A stretch of DNA of 6,026 nucleotides from JBQTIU01 sp052387815 (GCA_052387815.1 JBQTIU010000058.1:1-6026); one strand, 5' to 3'; positions 1 to 5,944 are shown, numbered from the stretch's first letter. A program made the numbers and translations. Notes: generated from the sequence alone by a model not told the origin.

Positions 1-107
1 GCATGTAGGAGCCGAAGGACAATGCCCTGAGACACGGACGCTTCGTTCGAGAAGCGACCTGCCCTAATTCCAGCACGCATGTCTTCGATATCTTGTTCGA
101 GACTCAT
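1..107 (-). CDS. Partial HsdR N-terminal-like protein (type I restriction enzyme-related), 5' end only
   Basis: A leftward frame starts with ATG at 107 and stays open to the window edge, giving 35 codons (begins MSLEQDIEDMRAGIRAGRF, then NEASVSQGIVLRLLH). From memory, the NEASVSQGIVLRLL stretch matches the N-terminus of a family of small proteins annotated as type I restriction endonuclease HsdR N-terminal domain proteins. In those proteins a PD-(D/E)xK-like fold (DFAL...EVKQ) follows just after this point, outside the window, so no catalytic residue is visible. The start is chosen because family members begin in this way and because a TTGACA promoter lies about 70 bases upstream. No clear Shine-Dalgarno sequence is seen. 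Codons are more AT-rich (GAT ATC GAA, GCT GGA ATT AGG) than in the other genes here, which suggests acquisition by transfer. The function is inferred from the N-terminus only. These proteins often stand alone, without hsdM or hsdS, so an active restriction system should not be assumed. Confidence 0.68.
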   Translation of the reverse strand, partial: MSLEQDIEDMRAGIRAGRFSNEASVSQGIVLRLLH

Positions 108-178
108 AGGGTCACGCGCATCAATGATGCCGTGGTCGAACGTCTTGCTCTGCGGCCTCGGATCGCTACGCGAACAAC

Positions 179-207
179 AGCCTATGGTGACCGGCCTGGT
201 TTGTCAA
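179..207 (-). promoter_or_regulatory. Sigma70-type promoter for the leftward HsdR-N-like gene
   Basis: On the minus strand a perfect -35 box TTGACA (202-207) is followed by a 17-base spacer and a -10 box TAGGCT (179-184), which keeps the key T, A and final T. Transcription would start near 172, giving a leader of about 65 bases before the ATG at 107. The position and direction fit the partial gene at the left edge. Confidence 0.55.
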
Positions 208-211
208 AATC

Positions 212-240
212 TTGACGTTACGCGGATTTCTGGTGGACAG
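212..240 (+). promoter_or_regulatory. Possible weak promoter for the rightward peptidase gene
   Basis: TTGACG at 212-217 is a good -35 match, and 17 bases later comes GGACAG (235-240), a poor -10 box. Its -35 lies only 4 bases from the -35 of the leftward promoter, so the two would be back to back (GTCAA-AATC-TTGAC, 203-216). Start sites elsewhere in 218-300 are equally possible. Confidence 0.25.
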
Positions 241-259
241 GCACCGGGCGGTCGCGCGA

Positions 260-278
260 CAACCACGCGCCGTGGTTG
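260..278 (+). repeat. Inverted repeat in the leader of the peptidase gene
   Basis: CAACCACG and CGTGGTTG form a perfect 8-bp inverted repeat around CGC, ending 23 bases before the ATG at 302. It could be a leader hairpin or an operator half-site pair. Nothing in the sequence decides between these. Confidence 0.45.
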
Positions 279-301
279 CCGACCCGGGGGGTCGATCGAG
301 C

Positions 302-1387
302 ATGTTTCTCACCCAGCATTTCGCAAGCGACTATGCCGATGCGCGGGCCAGGTTCCGGGCGGCGGCGGATGTGGCCGGGGCGCGCGTCACCAGCTTCCAG
401 AACCCGCTGCGCGGCCCCACGGGCGAGCGCTTGTTCGCCGACTGCGCCTGGGTCGGCCCGGCCGAGGCGGGGCGCGTCCTGGTCAGCCTGTCGGCGACGC
501 ACGGCGTCGAGGGCTTCTGCGGCTCCGGCTGCCAGACGGCGTGGCTCGCCGAGGGCCTGGCCCGCGAGCTGCCGCCGGACACCGCGGCGCTCGCCGTCCA
601 CGCCATCAATCCGCACGGCTTCGCCTGGCTGCGCCGCGTCACCGAGGACAACGTCGACCTCAACCGCAACTTCCTCGACCACGCCCGACCTACCCCCGTG
701 AACCCGGCCTACGACGAGCTCGCCGCGGCGATTTGCCCGCCCGCATGGACGCAGGCGGCGCGGACCGAGGCGCAGGCGCGGCTCGACGCCTACGCGGCGC
801 ACAACGGCCTCAAGGCCTTGCAGGCAGCCTTCAGCCAAGGCCAATACCGTCACCCCGACGGCCTGTTCTTCGGCGGTCATGCGCCGACCTGGTCCAACCG
901 CACGCTGGCCCGCATCTTCGCGACCCTGCTCCCGCGCGCCCGCCACATCGGCGTCCTCGATTTCCACACCGGGCTCGGCCCCTACGGCGTCGGCGAGCTG
1001 ATCGCGATCGGCAACCCCGGAACGGCGACCTTCGACCGGCTGCAGGGCTGGTTCGACAATCAGGTGACCTCGCCCGAGCTCGGCACGTCGAGCTCGGCCG
1101 TGCTCACCGGCGCCAACCAGCCGGCGATGATGGCCTTCGCCGCGCCGGCGACGTGCACTTGCGTCGCCCTCGAATACGGCACCTCGCCGCTCGCCGAGGT
1201 GCTCGCCGCGCTCAGGGCCGACAACTGGCTGCACTGGCACGGCGACCTCGCCGGCCCAGAGGCGCACGCGATCAAGGCCGAGATGCGGCGCGTCTTCTAC
1301 CCCGACCGCGACGACTGGCGCGACCTGGTGTGGGCGCGCGCCCTCGAAGTCACGCGCCAGATGCTAGCCGGCCTCGCTGGCGCGTAG
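302..1387 (+). CDS. M14-family zinc carboxypeptidase-like protein (DUF2817)
   Basis: The 361-residue product looks like a DUF2817 member of the M14 metallopeptidase superfamily (zinc carboxypeptidase and succinylglutamate desuccinylase-like hydrolases). The expected active-site landmarks occur in order. HGVEG at 67-71 supplies zinc ligands His67 and Glu70. LNRNF at 120-124 is the substrate-carboxylate Asn-Arg motif. DFHTGLGP at 220-227 supplies the third zinc ligand His222. ALEYGT at 289-294 supplies the general base Glu291. The protein therefore looks catalytically intact. No signal peptide or membrane segment is seen, so it is probably cytoplasmic. The ATG at 302 is preferred because MFLTQHFASDYADARARF is a family-like N-terminus. 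In-frame TTG at 212 would add 30 Arg-rich residues that look like leader DNA. A GGGGGG run 10 bases upstream is a loose ribosome-binding site. The substrate is unknown. The gene ends inside the 3' end of the oppositely oriented glcF, with a 24-base tail-to-tail overlap, and nothing links it functionally to glycolate oxidation. Confidence 0.88.
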   Translation: MFLTQHFASDYADARARFRAAADVAGARVTSFQNPLRGPTGERLFADCAWVGPAEAGRVLVSLSATHGVEGFCGSGCQTAWLAEGLARELPPDTAALAVHAINPHGFAWLRRVTEDNVDLNRNFLDHARPTPVNPAYDELAAAICPPAWTQAARTEAQARLDAYAAHNGLKALQAAFSQGQYRHPDGLFFGGHAPTWSNRTLARIFATLLPRARHIGVLDFHTGLGPYGVGELIAIGNPGTATFDRLQGWFDNQVTSPELGTSSSAVLTGANQPAMMAFAAPATCTCVALEYGTSPLAEVLAALRADNWLHWHGDLAGPEAHAIKAEMRRVFYPDRDDWRDLVWARALEVTRQMLAGLAGA

Positions 1388-2677
1388 CACGGCGGCCAAG
1401 GCGGCGGGGCACGGCCCCCCGCTCGCCCAGTCGAGGAGTTCGACCGTGTGCAGCACCGGAATCGCGGTCCCGGCGGCGATCTGGACGATGCAGCCGATAT
1501 TGCCGGCGGCGATCGCCTGGGGCTCGACGCTTTCGATATTGCGCACCTTGCGGGCCCGCAACCGGTCGGCGATCGCCGATTGCAACACGTTGTAGGTGCC
1601 GGCCGAGCCGCAGCACAGATGCGCCTCGGGCACGTCCCGGACCCGGAACCCGGCGGTCGCCAGAAGCCGCTTGGGCGCGGCGTCGACTCCCTGGCCGTGC
1701 TGCAGCGAACAGGCCGAATGGTAGGCGACGGTCAGCCGGCGCGGCGGGCGGGGGGCCTCGAACCCGAGCTCCGCCACCAGCTCGCTCACGTCCTTGGCGA
1801 TCGCCGCAACGCGCTGGGCGGGGGCGGCCCAGTCCGGATCCTCGCGCAGCATGTAACCGTAGTCCTTGACCATGGTGCCGCAGCCCGAGGCATTGACCAC
1901 TACGGCGTCGGGTCCGCGTCCGCCGTAAAGCGCGGTCCAGGCGGCGATGTTGGCCTTGGCGGCCGCGTGCGCGGGGGCGCGGCGGCCGAGATGGTGCGTG
2001 AGCGCCCCGCAACACCCCGCACCCTTCGCGACCGCGACCTCGCAGCCCAAGCGCGTCAACAGCCGGATCGTCGACTCGTTGATCTGGGGTGAGAGCACTT
2101 GCTGGGCGCAACCCGACAGCAACGCGACCGTGCGCCGCCGCTCTCCCGCCGCCGGAAATACTTGCGCCCGGTCGACCGGCGAGCGGTCGGGGAGCGCCGG
2201 CGGGGCGAGTTTCAGCATCGCGCCCACGGCGCCGGGCATCAGGCGGGCCAGCGGGCGGACCAGCATCGCGCCGATGAGCGCGGCCCGCAACAGGAGCGGG
2301 CGCGCCAGCACGGCGGCCAGCCCGGCGCGCAACGCGCGCTCGCGGACCGGGCGCCGGAAGGTGTTCTCGATATGCGCGCGCGCATGGTCGACGAGGTGCA
2401 TGTAATGGACGCCCGACGGACAGGTCGTCATGCAGGCGAGGCACGACAGGCAGCGGTCGATATGCTTGACGGTCTTTTCGGTGGCCTTCCTGCCCTTCTC
2501 GAGCATGTCCTTGATGAGGTAGATGCGCCCGCGCGGCGAATCGAGCTCGTCGCCCAACAGGACGTAAGTGGGACAGGTGGCGGTGCAGAAGCCGCAATGG
2601 ACGCAATTGCGCAGGATTTTCTCGGCCGCGCGGATGTCGGGGTCGGCGAGCTGGGCCAAGGAAAAGCTGGTTTGCAT
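1364..2677 (-). CDS. glcF: Glycolate oxidase (glycolate dehydrogenase) iron-sulfur subunit GlcF
   Basis: This 437-residue protein is the electron-transfer subunit of the GlcDEF complex, which oxidises glycolate to glyoxylate at the inner membrane face. Two ferredoxin-type CX2CX2CX3C clusters lie at the N-terminus: Cys25/28/31/35 in NCVHCGFCTATCPTY, and Cys76/79/82/86 in RCLSCLACMTTCPSG. Each should hold a 4Fe-4S centre. Two cysteine-rich CCG domains follow (GCCGALTHHL near 221-230 and HLCCGSAGTY near 353-362), with supporting SGCGT near 264 and GNIGC near 392. All expected cysteines are present. It resembles E. coli GlcF, recalled as about 407 residues; the extra length is mostly in the linker around 100-180. 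It is the last gene of the operon and starts 13 bases after the glcE stop. The leader between them is GCC-rich with no clear Shine-Dalgarno sequence, so translational coupling to glcE is likely. Its final 24 bases overlap the peptidase gene on the other strand. LutA/YkgE-type or GlpC-type proteins share the CCG domains, but the neighbours make GlcF the clear choice. Confidence 0.95.
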   Translation of the reverse strand: MQTSFSLAQLADPDIRAAEKILRNCVHCGFCTATCPTYVLLGDELDSPRGRIYLIKDMLEKGRKATEKTVKHIDRCLSCLACMTTCPSGVHYMHLVDHARAHIENTFRRPVRERALRAGLAAVLARPLLLRAALIGAMLVRPLARLMPGAVGAMLKLAPPALPDRSPVDRAQVFPAAGERRRTVALLSGCAQQVLSPQINESTIRLLTRLGCEVAVAKGAGCCGALTHHLGRRAPAHAAAKANIAAWTALYGGRGPDAVVVNASGCGTMVKDYGYMLREDPDWAAPAQRVAAIAKDVSELVAELGFEAPRPPRRLTVAYHSACSLQHGQGVDAAPKRLLATAGFRVRDVPEAHLCCGSAGTYNVLQSAIADRLRARKVRNIESVEPQAIAAGNIGCIVQIAAGTAIPVLHTVELLDWASGGPCPAALAAVLRASEAG

Positions 2678-2690
2678 GGCGGCGGCGGTA

Positions 2691-3914
2691 CTAGAGGCCC
2701 GCGTACATGCGGCCGGGGTTGAGGATGCGCCTGGGGTCGAAGGCGTCCTTGACCCGGGCGGTCAAGGTGGCGAGCGGGTCGGGTGGCGGTTCGAACACCG
2801 GCACCGCGGCGCGCAAGCCCGCGGGCCCGCGGACCAGCCTCGCTTGGCCGCCGGCGGCCGCCACCAGCGCGCGGATGGCGGCGGCGGCGCCGTCGCCCGC
2901 CGGATCGACGGCGAGCCACACCAGCCCGCAACCCCAGTCGAAATAGAACTCGGCCGCCCGCCCGTCCGCTATCGCGGCCGCGCAGGCCGGTCCCGCCGAT
3001 GGCGGCACGCAAATGCGCCACACCGCCCGGTCGGGGTCGGGGAGGAGCGGGGCGACGTCGCCGAGCTCGCGCCAGAGCGTGCCCGAGTTCATCGTATGCA
3101 GCTCTTCGAGCGCGCCGCGGCCGCCCAAGAGCGCGCGCAGCCCCGCCACGCGCGCCGCCACCGAGGCCGCCGTCCCCTCGACCCTGACCGCAGTCACCGA
3201 CGCGCCGGATGTGCGCACATGGTCCACCCCCGAGCGGCCGGCGATCGCCGCCGGCAGATGGGCGGCACCCGAGCCGTCGCAGGGGCTGTTGAGCGCCGCG
3301 CCGAGCGCCGCGGCGGCGCCCTCGTCATCGAGGCCGAAGACGAGGACGGTGCGCGTCTTGGCGGGCGCCGGCAGCACCTTGACCGTCACCTCGGTCATCA
3401 CCGCGAGCGTGCCGAACGATCCGGCCATCAGCTTGCAGAGATCGTAGCCGGTGACGTTCTTGACCACCCGGCCGCCGGCCTTGAAGGCCTCAGCGCGGCC
3501 GCTGACCGCGGCGAAGCCGAGGAAATGATCGCGCGCCGCCCCCGCCTGGATGCGCCGCGGCCCGGCCAGGTTGGCGGATATCGCGCCGCCGAGCGTGCCC
3601 TTGCCGGCCGGCGCGCCCAACAGCGGACCCCAGTCGGCGGGCTCGAAGGCCAGCATCTGCCGGTGGCGGGCAAGGGCGGCCTCGATCTCCGCCATCGTCG
3701 TCCCGGCGGCGGCGGTCAGCACCAGCTCCTCGGGCTCGTAGAGGCCGATACCGGCCAGGCGCGAGACATCGAGGCTATGGCTGGCCTGGATCGGCCGGCC
3801 GAGGCCGCGCTTCGAGCCCCCGCCTACGACCTCGAGCCGCGCCTCGGCCGCGGCGGCCCAGGCCACTGCCTCGCGTAGCTGTGCGGGCGTTGCGGGCCGC
3901 AAGGTCTCGCCCAT
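2691..3914 (-). CDS. glcE: Glycolate oxidase FAD-binding subunit GlcE
   Basis: This 407-residue protein is the second flavoprotein-like subunit of glycolate oxidase. It has the PCMH-type FAD-binding fold. The N-terminal nucleotide loop is VVGGGSKRGLG near 29-39. GKGTLGGAISANLAGPRR near 104-121 and KNVTGYDLCKLMAGSFGTL near 152-170 are hallmark FAD-contacting segments that GlcE shares with GlcD. The C-terminus ends in AFDPRRILNPGRM, the closing motif of this family. The ATG at 3914 is chosen because MGETLRPATPAQLREAV is family-like and begins 8 bases after the glcD stop. A frame open further upstream to 4052 would run through the glcD end and adds Arg/Pro-rich sequence typical of a shadow. No strong ribosome-binding site is visible, so coupling to glcD translation is inferred. 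The middle (about 195-340) is Ala-rich and weakly conserved, as is usual for GlcE. Without its neighbours it could be mistaken for another FAD-linked oxidase; between glcD and glcF the assignment is firm. Confidence 0.94.
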   Translation of the reverse strand: MGETLRPATPAQLREAVAWAAAAEARLEVVGGGSKRGLGRPIQASHSLDVSRLAGIGLYEPEELVLTAAAGTTMAEIEAALARHRQMLAFEPADWGPLLGAPAGKGTLGGAISANLAGPRRIQAGAARDHFLGFAAVSGRAEAFKAGGRVVKNVTGYDLCKLMAGSFGTLAVMTEVTVKVLPAPAKTRTVLVFGLDDEGAAAALGAALNSPCDGSGAAHLPAAIAGRSGVDHVRTSGASVTAVRVEGTAASVAARVAGLRALLGGRGALEELHTMNSGTLWRELGDVAPLLPDPDRAVWRICVPPSAGPACAAAIADGRAAEFYFDWGCGLVWLAVDPAGDGAAAAIRALVAAAGGQARLVRGPAGLRAAVPVFEPPPDPLATLTARVKDAFDPRRILNPGRMYAGL

Positions 3915-3922
3915 GGCGGAAT

Positions 3923-5410
3923 TTAGAACCGCGGCAGGTCGGGAAACCGTACTTGGCCGCGATGGACATGCAGGCGGCCCAATTCGGCGCAGCGGTGCAG
4001 GACGGGGAAGACCTTGCCCGGATTGAGCAGCCCCTCGGGATCGAAGGCGCATTTCAGGCGTTCCTGGTGCTTGAGGTCGTCCTCGCTGAACATCGTTGCC
4101 ATGAGATCGCGCTTTTCAACCCCGACGCCGTGCTCGCCGGTGAGCACGCCGCCGACCTCGACGCACAGCCTCAGGATGTCGGCCCCGAACCGCTCGGCCA
4201 GCTCGAGCTCGCCCGGCTGGTTGGCGTCGTAGAGAATGAGCGGGTGCAGATTGCCGTCGCCGGCATGGAAGACGTTGGCGACCCGGAGGCCGTACTGCGC
4301 CGACAGCGCGGCGATGCGGGCCAGCACCGCGGGCAGTTGCTTGCGCGGGATGGTGCCGTCCATGCAGTAATAGTCGGGCGATATGCGGCCGACCGCCGGG
4401 AAGGCCGCCTTGCGGCCGGCCCAGAACCGGGTGCGTTCCTCCTCGCTGGCGCTGGCCCGCACATGGACCGCGCCCTTCGCGCGCGCGATTCCTTCGACGG
4501 CGGCGGTGAGCTCGTCGACCTCGGCCGGCGGGCCATCGAGCTCGACGATGAGCAGCGCCTCGACGTCGAGGGGATAGCCCGCCTCGACATACGCCTCGGC
4601 GGCGTGAATGGCCGGCCGATCCATCATTTCCATGCCGCCCGGGATGATGCCGGCGGCGATGATCGCGGCGACGCACGCGCCCCCGGACTCCGAGGACGGA
4701 AAGCCGAGCAGGACCGCCCGCGCCGTCTCGGGCTTCTTCAACAGCCGGACCGTCACCTCGGTGACCACGCCGAGCAGGCCCTCCGAGCCGGTCACGACGC
4801 CCAAGAGATCGTAGCCGCCGGCATCGAGGTGACGCCCGCCCAAGCGGACGATCTCGCCGTTCATCAGCACCAGCTCCACCCCGAGCACGTTGTTGGTGGT
4901 GACCCCGTATTTCAGGCAGTGCACGCCGCCCGAATTCTCGGCGACATTGCCGCCGATGGTGCAGGCGATCTGGCTCGACGGGTCGGGGGCGAAATAGAAG
5001 CCGGCATGGGCGACCGCATCGGTGATGCCGAGATTGGTCACCCCCGGCTGGACGACGGCGCAACGGTTGGCGAGATCGATCGCGAGGATGCGGTTGAATT
5101 TGGCCACGCCGAGCAGCACCCCGTCGGCGAGCGGCAGCGCGCCCCCCGACAGCGACGTCCCTGCCCCGCGCGGCACCACCTTCACCCGGTTGGCGTGGCA
5201 ATAGCGGAGCACCCGCGACACCTGGTCGGTGGTCGAGGGCAGACAGACCAGCATCGGCAGTTGCCGGTAGGCGGTGAGGCCGTCGCTCTCGTAGACGCGG
5301 CGTTCCTCCTCGGCCTCGATCACGCCCTCGCCCGGGACGATGGCCTGGAGCGCCGCCGCGATCTCGGCGCGCCGGGCAAGCACGCCCTCGTCCGGTGCCG
5401 GCATCAGCAT
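3923..5410 (-). CDS. glcD: Glycolate oxidase FAD-linked catalytic subunit GlcD
   Basis: This 495-residue flavoprotein catalyses oxidation of glycolate (and probably D-lactate to some extent) to the 2-oxoacid, passing electrons through GlcE and GlcF to the respiratory chain. The FAD-binding PCMH domain shows VVPRGAGTSLSGGALP near 78-94, PDPSSQIACTIGGNVAENSGG near 143-162 and TGSEGLLGVVTEVTV near 207-221. The C-terminal oxidase domain shows GRISPDYYCMDGTIPR near 341-356, VFHAGDGNLHP near 380-390 and GEHGVG near 425-430, and it ends in FDPEGLLNPGK followed by a conserved LHRCAELG tail. Length and sequence track E. coli GlcD (recalled as about 499 residues) from end to end. The start at ATG 5410 is chosen because AGAGGT lies 8 bases upstream. 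A GTG at 5434 would add 8 residues but has its purine run only 2 bases away, and another ATG at 5404 is too far from the site. It is the first gene of the glcDEF operon. No glcC regulator is in view. Confidence 0.96.
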   Translation of the reverse strand: MLMPAPDEGVLARRAEIAAALQAIVPGEGVIEAEEERRVYESDGLTAYRQLPMLVCLPSTTDQVSRVLRYCHANRVKVVPRGAGTSLSGGALPLADGVLLGVAKFNRILAIDLANRCAVVQPGVTNLGITDAVAHAGFYFAPDPSSQIACTIGGNVAENSGGVHCLKYGVTTNNVLGVELVLMNGEIVRLGGRHLDAGGYDLLGVVTGSEGLLGVVTEVTVRLLKKPETARAVLLGFPSSESGGACVAAIIAAGIIPGGMEMMDRPAIHAAEAYVEAGYPLDVEALLIVELDGPPAEVDELTAAVEGIARAKGAVHVRASASEEERTRFWAGRKAAFPAVGRISPDYYCMDGTIPRKQLPAVLARIAALSAQYGLRVANVFHAGDGNLHPLILYDANQPGELELAERFGADILRLCVEVGGVLTGEHGVGVEKRDLMATMFSEDDLKHQERLKCAFDPEGLLNPGKVFPVLHRCAELGRLHVHRGQVRFPDLPRF

Positions 5411-5417
5411 GGGCGCG

Positions 5418-5423
5418 ACCTCT
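5418..5423 (-). promoter_or_regulatory. Ribosome-binding site deciding the glcD start
   Basis: AGAGGT on the minus strand places GAGG 8 bases before the ATG at 5410. This is the only convincing Shine-Dalgarno sequence in the operon and favours 5410 over GTG 5434 and ATG 5404. Confidence 0.55.
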
Positions 5424-5442
5424 TGGCGGCGCACGACCCTTG

Positions 5443-5489
5443 GTAGGGGCGAGGCCGCGAGGCGTTGCCTCGCGCCTCGCCGGTCCTAC
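5443..5489. repeat. Long GTAG-bounded hairpin, REP-like
   Basis: A near-perfect inverted repeat. GTAGG, GGCGAGG and CGCGAGGC (left arm, one extra C) pair with GCCTCGCG, CCTCGCC and CCTAC (right arm, extra GGT) around a GTT loop, giving about 20 base pairs. Both strands read GTAG at the 5' end. Such GTAG-headed imperfect palindromes are the hallmark of REP sequences served by RAYT transposases. It lies just upstream of glcD. It could also act as a processing or termination hairpin after rpmJ, but no T-run follows it. The REP assignment is inference, since other genomic copies cannot be seen here. Confidence 0.6.
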
Positions 5490-5503
5490 GACCCGCCCCG
5501 CGC

Positions 5504-5528
5504 CGGCCGGTTTGAAACCGGCCGCTAC
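5504..5528 (-). repeat. Second GTAG-headed palindrome, REP-like
   Basis: CGGCCGGTTT and AAACCGGCCG flank a single G (5504-5524), a perfect 10-bp inverted repeat that would fold as an 8-bp stem with a TTGAA loop. The minus strand reads GTAG immediately before the stem (5525-5528). With the longer hairpin 14 bases away, the pair looks like a small BIME-type cluster. Only one copy of each is present in the window. Confidence 0.55.
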
Positions 5529-5555
5529 ATATCCACGCCCCGCGCCCGATGTCCA
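5526..5555 (-). promoter_or_regulatory. Possible promoter for glcDEF
   Basis: On the minus strand TGGACA (5550-5555, five of six to TTGACA) is followed by an 18-base spacer and TATGTA (5526-5531). If it is used, transcripts would carry both GTAG hairpins in a leader of about 110 bases before glcD. The -10 match is modest, and readthrough from rpmJ is an alternative. Confidence 0.3.
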
Positions 5556-5569
5556 GCCGCCGTCGGGCC

Positions 5570-5591
5570 GCGGTCGCGGGCCCGCGGCCGC
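5570..5591. repeat. GC-rich inverted repeat just downstream of rpmJ
   Basis: GCGGTCGCGGG (5570-5580) is followed directly by CCCGCGGCCGC (5581-5591), which pair at 10 of 11 positions. It starts 28 bases past the rpmJ stop, where a terminator would be expected, but there is no T-run on the minus strand. At most it is a Rho-independent-like pause or an mRNA-stabilising hairpin. Confidence 0.35.
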
Positions 5592-5618
5592 TTTGCCGCG
5601 AACGGCTCGGAAAGGGGC

Positions 5619-5744
5619 TCAGCCCTGGCGGGCCTTGTAGCGCGGGTTCGCTTTGTTGATGACGTAGGTCCGGCCCCTGCGCCTGACGATGCGGCAGTTC
5701 TTGTCGCGCTTGCGGAGCGATTTCAGCGAATTGACGACTTTCAT
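5619..5744 (-). CDS. rpmJ: 50S ribosomal protein L36 (bL36), zinc-site-less form
   Basis: The 41-residue, highly basic product begins MKVVNSLKSLRKRDKN and ends NPRYKARQG. This is the typical L36 pattern: SLKSL, a central RIVRRRGRTYVIN, and a closing KARQG. L36 sits in the large ribosomal subunit and contacts 23S rRNA. Only Cys17 remains of the classical CX2C...CX4H zinc site, so this is the 'C-minus' form. In alphaproteobacteria this form is usually the only L36, and it lies outside the large ribosomal protein clusters, as it does here. The ATG at 5744 fits the family start. An in-frame ATG at 5756 would add MSGA, which L36 proteins lack. The Shine-Dalgarno sequence is weak. A strong promoter (5796-5825) and a leader hairpin (5770-5786) precede it, consistent with high expression as a single-gene unit. 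Residue 4 is Val where many relatives have Arg or another polar residue. Confidence 0.93.
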   Translation of the reverse strand: MKVVNSLKSLRKRDKNCRIVRRRGRTYVINKANPRYKARQG

Positions 5745-5769
5745 GGCACCCGACATGGAAGCGCACGGA

Positions 5770-5786
5770 TCCGGGCGCGGCCCGGA
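5770..5786 (-). promoter_or_regulatory. Hairpin at the 5' end of the rpmJ leader
   Basis: TCCGGGC and GCCCGGA form a perfect 7-bp stem around a 3-base loop. With the promoter at 5796-5825 the transcript would begin near 5789-5790, so the hairpin occupies its first bases, about 25 bases before the rpmJ start. It may protect the mRNA 5' end or take part in control of L36 synthesis. The structure is seen; the role is inferred. Confidence 0.45.
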
Positions 5787-5795
5787 AAGCGCGCG

Positions 5796-5825
5796 ACCAT
5801 ACGGGGGCCGGCCGTGGCCTGTCAA
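5796..5825 (-). promoter_or_regulatory. Sigma70-type promoter for rpmJ
   Basis: On the minus strand a perfect TTGACA (5820-5825) is followed by an 18-base spacer and TATGGT (5796-5801). Transcription would start near 5790, giving a leader of about 46 bases. This is the best promoter match in the window and points at rpmJ. Confidence 0.65.
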
Positions 5826-5859
5826 TCGCGCGCGCGTTGCGTTGTCGATAGCGCATGAT

Positions 5860-5933
5860 TTGACCGGTGCAGGTAGCACACGAGTTGACCGATCTTTGAG
5901 CCCTTCCAAGTAGGGCGGTCATGGGTCGGTCAA
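5860..5933. repeat. Cluster of TTGACCG motifs, partly inverted
   Basis: TTGACCG occurs at 5860-5866 and 5885-5891 on the plus strand, exactly 25 bases apart. It occurs inverted as CGGTCAA at 5927-5933, with a one-mismatch copy CGGTCAT at 5916-5922. TTGACCGA (5885-5892) and TCGGTCAA (5926-5933) form a perfect 8-bp inverted repeat with a 33-base spacer that encloses GCCCT and AGGGC (5900-5904, 5912-5916). The cluster lies 35-108 bases upstream of the rpmJ -35 box, so it may be a regulator binding region. No -10 box at the right distance makes these copies promoters. Confidence 0.4.
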
Positions 5934-5944
5934 GGGCGCTACGG

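Noticed and set aside
218..1267. A 349-residue leftward open frame antisense to the peptidase gene
   Set aside because: It shows no family motifs and is Arg/Gly/Val-rich, whereas the rightward frame has a complete M14 active site.
1404..1422. GC-rich hairpin 17 bases after the peptidase stop as a terminator (GCGGGG/CCCCGC)
   Set aside because: There is no T-run, and it lies inside the glcF coding sequence, where GC-rich chance stems are common.
79..1869. A 596-residue rightward open frame across the peptidase gene and into glcF
   Set aside because: The product is Arg/Pro/Ala-rich low-complexity sequence typical of off-frame reading of GC-rich DNA. It overlaps two well-supported genes and matches no family.
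1350..2606. A 418-residue leftward frame overlapping glcF in another phase
   Set aside because: It is an Arg-rich shadow. The glcF frame carries all iron-sulfur cysteines in order.
3881..5446. A 521-residue rightward open frame opposite glcD
   Set aside because: It is the antisense shadow of glcD, with His/Gln/Arg/Asp-rich content and no recognisable domain. GlcD itself matches end to end.
5404..5922. A 172-residue leftward frame spanning glcD's start, the hairpin region and rpmJ
   Set aside because: It overlaps rpmJ in another phase and has no recognisable motif. The clear L36 sequence in the alternative frame explains the region.
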